Source: Desulfurococcales archaeon (GTDB taxonomy: Archaea; Thermoproteota; Thermoprotei_A; Sulfolobales; Ignisphaeraceae). Taken from it: 5,821 bases of DNA. The DNA is taken from positions 1 through 5,821 of the forward strand of contig JAPYWC010000041.1 in NCBI GenBank assembly GCA_028276605.1, in the 5' to 3' direction. Positions 1 to 4,729 of the stretch are shown here, one piece after another. Within the stretch, counting starts at the first letter, position 1. Each line of letters opens with the position of its first letter. The notes below the pieces were generated by a model. The model was not told the origin of the DNA and ran no database searches. It saw nothing but the letters and a program-made list of their open reading frames with translations. The translations under genes were made by a program, and so were the position numbers.

Positions 1-1
1 T

Positions 2-898
2 CCCTTCGACGATGAGTTGCTGGATAGAGTTGCTCAAAGAAACGATGTTGCCATCATAACAATATCTAGAGTATCTACGGAAGGGTTTGACAGGCTTCCA
101 GCCGAAGGCGACTATTACCTACGTGAAGATGAGTTTAGACTGATTACTAGGGTTGCAGATGCCTTCCACAGATACGGTAAGAAAGTTATTGTTATTCTCA
201 ATGTTCCTGGACCTATAGAGATTGTTAGCTGGAGAGATCTTGTTGACGCTATACTGGTTATATGGTTACCTGGACAGGAGGTTGGAAGGGCTGTAGCAGA
301 CCTTCTCCTAGGCAGGGTATCGCCAAGCGGTAAGTTACCGCTTTCATGGCCTGCTGATCTCTATGAAACTCCAGCTATGAGGGGGTTCCCAGGAGAACCA
401 AAGGATAATCCAGTTCAGGTAGTATACTCTGAATACATATATGTTGGGTACAGATACTATGACACATTCAATGTTAAGCCAGCATATGAGTTTGGCTATG
501 GATTATCGTATACAAGGTTTGAGTATAGAGATCTTGTAGTTGAAAGAAGGGAAGATGGAATTAACATCAGGTTAAGGGTTAGGAATACAGGTAGTTATCC
601 TGGTAAAGAGGTTGTACAGGTGTATGTAAAGGCTCCAAGGGGAGGAATCGATAAGCCATTGCAGGAGTTGAAAGGATTCCATAAGACTAGGTTGCTAAAG
701 CCTGGAGAAGAAGAGGAAGTAGCAATATTTATTCCATTAGAATACCTCGCAAGCTATAATGGCAAGTACTGGATTGTGGAGAAGGGAGTGTACGAGATTA
801 GAGTTGGCGCCTCATCAAGAGACATAAGGCTAACAACCACAATTACCATAGACAATGATATGTGCTTCAATACCTCCTGGAAAAGAATACAATGTTAA
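2..898 (+). CDS. Glycoside hydrolase family 3 beta-glucosidase/beta-xylosidase, C-terminal part (5'-truncated by window edge)
   Basis: This is the C-terminal 298 codons of a retaining GH3 glycosidase that removes sugars from the non-reducing ends of beta-glucosides or related oligosaccharides. The frame is open from base 2, so the TTG at 17 is internal and the true start lies outside the window. The alpha/beta sandwich domain comes first: an EGFDR motif at 80-94 whose Glu (80-82) aligns with the acid/base Glu458 I recall for Thermotoga neapolitana Bgl3B, then KKVIVILNVPGP, a PGQE motif and PSGKLP. Next come FPGEPKDNP, IYVGYRYYDTF and the hallmark AYEFGYGLSYT (485-517). The last ~120 residues are the fibronectin-III-like domain (VRNTG, KEVVQVYVKAP, LKGFHKT, ASSRDIRL). 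The nucleophile Asp of the N-terminal barrel is off-window. No signal peptide can be judged. Resemblance to Thermotoga BglB is very strong from memory. Substrate specificity (glucoside or xyloside) is not decided. The reading frame is intact. Confidence 0.95.
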   Translation, partial: PFDDELLDRVAQRNDVAIITISRVSTEGFDRLPAEGDYYLREDEFRLITRVADAFHRYGKKVIVILNVPGPIEIVSWRDLVDAILVIWLPGQEVGRAVADLLLGRVSPSGKLPLSWPADLYETPAMRGFPGEPKDNPVQVVYSEYIYVGYRYYDTFNVKPAYEFGYGLSYTRFEYRDLVVERREDGINIRLRVRNTGSYPGKEVVQVYVKAPRGGIDKPLQELKGFHKTRLLKPGEEEEVAIFIPLEYLASYNGKYWIVEKGVYEIRVGASSRDIRLTTTITIDNDMCFNTSWKRIQC

Positions 899-908
899 TT
901 AAACCCCA

Positions 909-925
909 AATTTTCATCACTTTTT
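909..925 (+). terminator. Possible U-tract terminator after the GH3 gene
   Basis: Ten bases after the GH3 TAA stop there are two T runs, T4 at 911-914 and T5 at 921-925, without a clear stem. Crenarchaeal transcription often ends at such U tracts, so this may end the glycosidase transcript before the promoter at 956. The evidence is only composition and position. Confidence 0.3.
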
Positions 926-955
926 GCCATCGCTCAACACAACTTTATTGCTAGG

Positions 956-963
956 TTATAAAA
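956..963 (+). promoter_or_regulatory. TATA box for the YkgJ-family gene
   Basis: TTATAAAA in an AT-rich gap matches the archaeal TATA consensus. Initiation about 25 bases downstream would fall near 983-990, giving a leader of about 70 bases before the GTG at 1055. The first ATG on that transcript is at 997 and opens a 9-codon reading frame ending in TAG at 1024-1026. Confidence 0.45.
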
Positions 964-1054
964 ACACAAAAACGTTCACAACAATTAGTAGTACTAATGG
1001 CTGAAGTAGGTGTGCCAGAAGCCTAGCCTAAGCATCTCGTTGTTGTGATGAAAG

Positions 1055-1498
1055 GTGCATGCAGATATAGGTGAAGATTTTTGGATCGTGTGCAGGCGAT
1101 GCCTTCGATGCTGTTTCAATACTGAGATGATTCTGCTAAGGGAAGATATAGAGAGGTTAGAGTCTCTAGGATACAAGGATTTCTATGAGTTTAGAGATGG
1201 GTTCTATAGGCTTAAGAATGCGAATGGTAGGTGTATATTCCTAGATCCTGAGCGTGGTATCTGCAAGGTCTATGAATACAGACCTTTGGGTTGTAGAATC
1301 TACCCACTTATCTATGACGAGGAAGTGGGTGTAACAATAGATCCTGAGTGTCCTCTTCGGGAAAGACTTCCGAAATCGTGGATTGCTAGAGCTGCGAAGG
1401 ATTTGGAGAAGTTTCTTAGAAGGCTAGAGGCTGAGTATGGTTATAAGGTTAATTGGAACCTCTTAAAGAAATCTTTACAGATACTCTTAAGCAAATAA
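1055..1498 (+). CDS. YkgJ/UPF0153-family cysteine-cluster (putative Zn/Fe-binding) protein
   Basis: A 147-residue protein of the widespread CxxCxxCC family, thought to bind zinc or an iron-sulfur cluster. Its physiological role is not established. The family signature is clear: CRRCLRCC at residues 13-20, a following LLREDIERLESLGY segment, then GRCIFLD (Cys60), GICKVYEYRP (Cys70), LGCRIYP (Cys80) and DPECP (Cys99), giving eight metal-ligand candidates. The C-terminus is a charged amphipathic helix without cysteines. There is no signal peptide or membrane segment, so it should be cytosolic. The GTG start was chosen because an in-frame TGA lies at 1049-1051. The only other start before the cysteine motif is GTG at 1088, which has an AGGTGA at 1069-1074 but 13 bases of spacing. 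It appears to be transcribed alone between its own TATA box and the next promoter. Family assignment is firm and function is unknown. Confidence 0.88.
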   Translation: MHADIGEDFWIVCRRCLRCCFNTEMILLREDIERLESLGYKDFYEFRDGFYRLKNANGRCIFLDPERGICKVYEYRPLGCRIYPLIYDEEVGVTIDPECPLRERLPKSWIARAAKDLEKFLRRLEAEYGYKVNWNLLKKSLQILLSK

Positions 1499-1530
1499 TT
1501 GATTAGTTATCCTTTACAGCTATGGAATTG

Positions 1531-1560
1531 CAAAGCTTTAGCTTTGTATTAGCTTTATAA
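1531..1560 (+). promoter_or_regulatory. Glycerate kinase promoter: three AGCTTT repeats, a hairpin and a TATA box
   Basis: TTTATAA at 1554-1560 is a good archaeal TATA box, predicting initiation near 1583 and a leader of about 38 bases. Directly upstream, AGCTTT occurs three times, at 1534-1539, 1540-1545 and 1551-1556, and the last copy runs into the TATA box. CAAAGC (1531-1536) and GCTTTG (1541-1546) also form a perfect 6-bp inverted repeat around TTTA. A protein bound here would interfere with TBP/TFB loading, so an operator for sugar or glycerate control is a reasonable inference. The hairpin could instead belong to the 3' end of the preceding gene, whose stop is 33 bases upstream. Confidence 0.5.
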
Positions 1561-1609
1561 ATGTCTCTAACTAAAAATCATTTAAGGGTATGAAATTTTC
1601 GAGGTTCTA

Positions 1610-1615
1610 GAGGAG
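1610..1615 (+). promoter_or_regulatory. Shine-Dalgarno site of the glycerate kinase gene
   Basis: GAGGAG six bases before the ATG at 1622 matches the crenarchaeal anti-SD sequence and fixes the start. A six-codon upstream reading frame (ATG at 1590, stop TAG at 1608-1610, encoding MKFSRF) ends exactly where this site begins. Confidence 0.6.
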
Positions 1616-1621
1616 ATCTTA

Positions 1622-2964
1622 ATGATTATAAAGAATTTCTCCGAGCTTGCAAGGTCTGAGCTTCATAAATTAGCTTTGGAGCTTATTGAGTATGGTTTGA
1701 GTGTTGCAGATCCCTATAATGCTGTTAAATCTAGTGTCAAGGTCTTAGATAGCAAAATTATTGTGAAAGGACTTAACATTGATATTGATGGTGGGGTTCA
1801 TGTAATTGGATTTGGAAAGGCTAGCAAGAGGATGGCCGAGGCCATACATGAGCTTCTAGGGGATAGAATTGCTGGAGGCGTTGTTATAACACCTAGTGAA
1901 GAGGGGTATGTGGGTAGTATAAGGATTGCTAAGGGAGATCATCCAATATCCGGCAAGAACACTCTACATGCTTCACAGCAGTTGCTTGACTACGTTATGA
2001 ACAATGTTAGCGAAAATGATATTGTAATAACACTTATCTCTGGCGGTGGCTCTGCATTATTTGAGTTGCCTGAGGAAGGGGTATCACTAGATGATATAGC
2101 GCAAATATCTAGAGAGCTTATGAAGAGAGGTGCCGATATTATTGAGCTTAATGCTGTGAGGAAAAGTCGAAGGTTAAGGGAGGAAAGCTTCTAAGATTTA
2201 TAAAGGCTAAGAAGATTGTCTCATTAATCATAAGCGATGTTATTGGCGATAAGCTTGATACTATTGCTTCAGGGCCCACAGCTCCTGATGAGACAACATT
2301 TCTAGATGCATATAATGTTCTTGTTAAGTACGGTCTTTGGAATGAACTTAAAGAGAGCATCAGATCTATGTTTGAGAAGGGTCTTAGGGAAGAGATAGAG
2401 GATACCTTGAAGCCTGGAGACCCAGTATTCAATAAGGTATTAAACGTTATTATAGCAAGCAACAAGCTAGTGTTAGAGGCTATTGCACAGAAGGGGAGAG
2501 AACTAGGCTTTAACACCATTATACTAACATCTATGCTTGAAGGCGAGGCTAGAGAAGTTGGTAGAGTTCTAGCATCAGTAATTAAGAGTATACATCTACA
2601 CTCAGTTCCAGTACCAAAACCAGCCCTACTACTAGCTGGTGGCGAAACTGTTGTAACGGTTAAAGGAAGTGGTATTGGTGGAAGAAACCAGGAGTTATGC
2701 TTATCACTCGCAATATCCATTAGAGGCATTGGCAAAACAGTAGCTGTTTGCATAGGATCTGACGGAATAGATGGTGTAAGCCCTGCCGCAGGAGCGATAA
2801 TCGATGAGCAAACATATTTCGAAGCATTGTCTGCACATCTTAATCCCATCCAATACTTAAACAATAATGATAGCTACACATTCTTCTCAAAACTAAACAG
2901 AGCAATAATAACGGGATACACAGGAACAAACGTAAATGATTTATTCTTGGCTATACTCATCTAA
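1622..2964 (+). pseudogene. Glycerate 2-kinase (MOFRL family), full length but split by a frame change near 2162-2167
   Basis: ATP-dependent kinase converting glycerate to 2-phosphoglycerate, the entry from the non-phosphorylating Entner-Doudoroff route into lower glycolysis. The N-terminal part (1622-2164) has GFGKAS with Lys66 (1817-1819), equivalent to the catalytic lysine known in Thermotoga glycerate kinase, then GDHPISG and SGGGSALFELPEEG. It ends in NAVRK, after which that frame reads 13 more codons to a TAA at 2192-2194. The rest lies in the -1 (+2) frame from about 2164-2167 (SKVKGGKLLRF) to TAA at 2962-2964. It carries IASGPTAPDETTF, GETVVTVKG, GGRNQE (Arg 2683-2685), the GSDGIDG/AAGAIID motif and a terminal TGYTGTNVNDL. 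The family usually reads NAVRKHLS here, so two residues are replaced by two bases: a 4-base loss is the simplest description. Everything else is well preserved, at about 447 codons in total. Pseudogene, sequence error and frameshifting remain possible. The function of the intact form is secure. Confidence 0.9.
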
Positions 2965-3003
2965 AATTGAGGCGATATAGTACTTCAAGAAGACCTTGCA
3001 AGA

Positions 3004-3012
3004 GTATAAATA
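3004..3012 (+). promoter_or_regulatory. TATA-like element for an intergenic RNA or long leader
   Basis: GTATAAATA is a strong TATA match. Initiation about 25 bases downstream, near 3030-3035, would start just at the first predicted stem of the structured region and about 155 bases before the ATG at 3188, an unusually long leader for this group of organisms. The same bases form one arm of the inverted repeat at 3004-3027. Confidence 0.4.
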
Positions 3013-3027
3013 AACTTTTTTTTATAC
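3004..3027 (+). terminator. Inverted repeat with T8 run after glycerate kinase; also contains a TATA box
   Basis: GTATAAA (3004-3010) pairs with TTTATAC (3021-3027), and the stem extends inward through AAA/TTT after one mismatch. The arm holds a T8 run (3016-3023). Lying 40 bases after the kinase stop, this suits a U-tract terminator. Confidence 0.45.
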
Positions 3028-3031
3028 CCGC

Positions 3032-3157
3032 TGTAAAAGTAAGTTTTAACAGGTGCAGTTAAGTGCTAAAGGTAGTTGAGAGTATGAAACTGCCCCTATC
3101 TCCGTTTCAAGAGTTTTCTTTTTTCTTTAAACTACCTCTTCATATGAGTTGTAGGGG
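3032..3157 (+). ncRNA. Candidate structured RNA (small RNA or 5' leader) upstream of the redox operon
   Basis: Several pairings stack in a gap with no coding sequence. TGTAAAA/TTTTAACA (3032-3051) forms a hairpin with one bulge. AGGTAGTT (3070-3077) pairs with AACTACCT (3130-3137). Inside it TGAAAC (3085-3090) pairs with GTTTCA (3104-3109) around a 13-base loop. That loop contains CCCCTA (3093-3098), complementary to TAGGGG (3152-3157), extended by G-U pairs on both sides, so a pseudoknot with the region before the start codon is possible. A pyrimidine tract at 3114-3128 could end a short RNA of about 95 bases. I recognise no known riboswitch or C/D box family. The stems are seen directly; that they are an RNA is inference. 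Confidence 0.28.
3125..3131 (+). promoter_or_regulatory. Alternative TATA box close to the oxidoreductase operon
   Basis: CTTTAAA following a T-rich tract is a typical crenarchaeal TATA box. Initiation about 25 bases downstream, near 3155, would give a leader of roughly 30 bases before ATG 3188. If this is the real promoter, the stems upstream are not part of the operon mRNA. Confidence 0.4.
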
Positions 3158-3173
3158 TGTGGGTGTAGAGTAG

Positions 3174-3179
3174 TGAGGT
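3174..3179 (+). promoter_or_regulatory. Shine-Dalgarno site that decides the oxidoreductase start
   Basis: TGAGGT is a perfect match to the archaeal 16S anti-SD ACCTCA and lies eight bases before ATG 3188. It overlaps the in-frame GTG at 3173, which is therefore more likely part of the ribosome binding site than the start codon. Confidence 0.55.
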
Positions 3180-3187
3180 TTGCATTT

Positions 3188-4213
3188 ATGTGTAAATCTA
3201 AGCCAGGGTCTGTGGGTAAGAAAGTTGCTGTAGTTGGTGCTGGGATAGCAGGACTTGTTGCAGCAGGATACTTATCATGTAAGGGTTACGAAGTTGATGT
3301 ATATGATAAGCAGCCTATTCCAGGAGGTATGATGACTCTCGTAATACCATCTTACAGGATACCATTTGAAAATGTTAAGGAAGGAATAGATGACTTAATC
3401 AATGTCTTCGGCGTTAAGTTTAACTTGAACACTAAGGTTATGTGTGGTGAGCGACACGACGAAGGAGACGATTTTGTGAAACAGGTTATTGATTTGAGGA
3501 CTCTTGTCCAGAATTACGATGCTGTCCTCATAACTACAGGTACTTGGAGGTCGAGAAGGCTTGGTATTCCAGGTGAGGATACTAAAGGAGTTTTAGACGC
3601 AATAACGTTCCTATATAGGATAAGGCTCTATGAGTACGGATTAGTATCCTCCACTTGGCCTCGCCCAAGGAGAGCTATTGTGATAGGGGCTGGGCTTAGC
3701 GCTATTGATGCTGCTGAAGAGGCTATGAGGATTGGTGCTGAGGAGGTGTATATAGTGTATAGAAGAACTAAGAAAGAGGCTCCTGCTGGTGAGTATTACA
3801 TAAATGACTTGATAGCTAAGGGTATTAAATGGGTTGAGCTAGCTGCACCAACAAAGATCATTGCTGAGAATGATGCTGTTAAGGCTGTGGAATTCCAGAG
3901 AATGAGGCTTGGACCACCAGATAAGAGTGGTAGACCAGCTCCAGTACCTATACCTGGTAGCGAATTCACTATCGAAGCCGATACTGTTATCCTCGCAATA
4001 GGCGAAATCTCAACACCTCCATTCACAGCTGAGTGTCAGGAATTTAAGCAGTTTCTCGATGAAAAAGGCTACATAGTTTCAAGGGGTTATAGACTAGGCA
4101 ATACAAATATATTTGTGGCTGGAGATGTTCTAACAGGACCTACAAAGCTTGGTGAAGCGGCTAGACATGGACTTCGTGCTGCAAGAGACATTGAAAAATT
4201 TCTTAGGGGTTAA
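3188..4213 (+). CDS. GltD-like FAD/NAD(P)H-dependent oxidoreductase lacking the N-terminal Fe-S domain
   Basis: Cytosolic flavoprotein of the glutamate-synthase small-subunit group, passing electrons between NAD(P)H and iron-sulfur partners. With the ATG at 3188 it has 341 residues. The first Rossmann motif is VAVVGAGIAG (residues 13-22) for FAD, followed by PGGMMTLVIPSYRIP, the family's usual PGG-(I/L)P-E/S-YR element. ITTGT and LGIPGED follow. The second Rossmann motif is AIVIGAGLSAIDAA (about 163-176), followed by VYRRTKKEAP, whose arginine pair suggests NADPH. The FAD-closing motif is NIFVAGDVLTGP near the C-terminus. True GltD has ~450 residues, with cysteines for Fe-S clusters before the first Rossmann fold. 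That part is absent, so the Fe-S protein 12 bases downstream is the likely electron partner. GTG at 3173 would add five residues (MRFAF) but overlaps the SD. It heads an operon with the HycB-like and HyfB-like genes, which points away from glutamate synthesis. The exact reaction is not known. Confidence 0.9.
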   Translation: MCKSKPGSVGKKVAVVGAGIAGLVAAGYLSCKGYEVDVYDKQPIPGGMMTLVIPSYRIPFENVKEGIDDLINVFGVKFNLNTKVMCGERHDEGDDFVKQVIDLRTLVQNYDAVLITTGTWRSRRLGIPGEDTKGVLDAITFLYRIRLYEYGLVSSTWPRPRRAIVIGAGLSAIDAAEEAMRIGAEEVYIVYRRTKKEAPAGEYYINDLIAKGIKWVELAAPTKIIAENDAVKAVEFQRMRLGPPDKSGRPAPVPIPGSEFTIEADTVILAIGEISTPPFTAECQEFKQFLDEKGYIVSRGYRLGNTNIFVAGDVLTGPTKLGEAARHGLRAARDIEKFLRG

Positions 4214-4214
4214 C

Positions 4215-4221
4215 AGGTGAG
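4215..4221 (+). promoter_or_regulatory. Shine-Dalgarno site deciding the Fe-S protein start
   Basis: AGGTGAG starts two bases after the preceding TAA and ends four bases before ATG 4226. It contains the in-frame GTG at 4217, so the ATG is the better start, as in the upstream gene. Confidence 0.5.
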
Positions 4222-4225
4222 GCGC

Positions 4226-4723
4226 ATGACTGCTGCCCCCAAATCTTTACAATCCTTAGAATCCTTAGGAATGCTACAAAGATGGATAGACTACAATAAG
4301 TGCATCGGATGTGGACTATGTGAAACGGCATGCGAGTTCATTCATGGAAAGCCATATATAAGGCTATATGATGTTGGTGGAGGTCTGGTAAAGCCTATAT
4401 CATGCTTTCACTGTACAAAGGCTCCATGCATAGAGGCGTGCCCAACTAAAGCTATGGAGAGGGATGAGAATGGTGCTGTATACGTCAATACATCGAAATG
4501 CGTAGGGTGCATGGCATGCCTCTATGCATGCCCATTCGGAATTCCAGAACTTGATATAACATTAAGAGTGAGCACAAAGTGTGATTTATGTAGAGATCTA
4601 AGGAGAGAGGGTTTGGAGCCTGCTTGCTCAGCTATATGTCCAACAAATGCAATCATTATTGGATCTGCTCAGAAAGTATCTGATGAGGTGAAAAGGGCTT
4701 TGATAAGAGTTATGAAGGCGTGA
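4226..4723 (+). CDS. Four-cluster [4Fe-4S] ferredoxin-type electron-transfer protein (HycB/HydN/CooF-like)
   Basis: Iron-sulfur wire protein carrying electrons between a dehydrogenase or flavoprotein and a membrane hydrogenase-like or complex I-like module. From ATG 4226 it has 165 residues and sixteen cysteines in four sets: CIGCGLCETAC (26-36), CFHCTKAPCIEACP (60-73), CVGCMACLYACP (92-103) and CDLC...C...CP (119-139). This is the standard pattern of the DmsB/HycB/CooF group with all ligands present. There is no twin-arginine or hydrophobic signal, so it acts on the cytosolic side. The KPISCFHCTKAPC stretch is typical for HycB-like proteins. It follows the oxidoreductase by 12 bases, and the next gene follows within seven, so it is translated from a polycistronic mRNA. 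GTG 4217 is an alternative start adding three residues. The partner enzyme (formate dehydrogenase, hydrogenase or the adjacent flavoprotein) cannot be fixed from this window. Confidence 0.92.
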   Translation: MTAAPKSLQSLESLGMLQRWIDYNKCIGCGLCETACEFIHGKPYIRLYDVGGGLVKPISCFHCTKAPCIEACPTKAMERDENGAVYVNTSKCVGCMACLYACPFGIPELDITLRVSTKCDLCRDLRREGLEPACSAICPTNAIIIGSAQKVSDEVKRALIRVMKA

Positions 4724-4729
4724 TAAGCG

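Noticed and set aside
1045..1051. GTGATGA, an exact C box, suggesting a C/D-box sRNA
   Set aside because: No D/D' CTGA at proper spacing and no C' box in the following 60 bases. A 7-mer alone occurs by chance.
994..1176. Minus-strand 60-codon frame opposite the YkgJ-type gene start
   Set aside because: No promoter, SD or family resemblance, and it overlaps the CxxCxxCC coding region.
2159..2170. Programmed -1 frameshift at AGG AAA AGT in glycerate kinase
   Set aside because: There is no X XXY YYZ heptamer, and the -1 reading yields a product one residue short in a conserved motif. The family is not known to use frameshifting.
2148..2864. Long open frame on the minus strand opposite the glycerate kinase
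   Set aside because: The + strand carries clear kinase motifs over the same bases. The minus translation is serine/proline-rich low-complexity sequence with no recognisable domain, so it is a shadow.
3085..3109. TGAAAC...GTTTCA resembling ends of a CRISPR repeat
   Set aside because: Only one copy in the window and no spacer-repeat periodicity, so it is simply an inverted repeat.
3050..3112. Possible tRNA in the intergenic gap
   Set aside because: The GTTTCAAGAG stretch only loosely resembles a T-loop. No acceptor stem, anticodon stem or A box can be built around it.
3796..4026. Minus-strand open frame inside the oxidoreductase
   Set aside because: It lies wholly within a convincing + strand gene and has no SD or recognisable motif.
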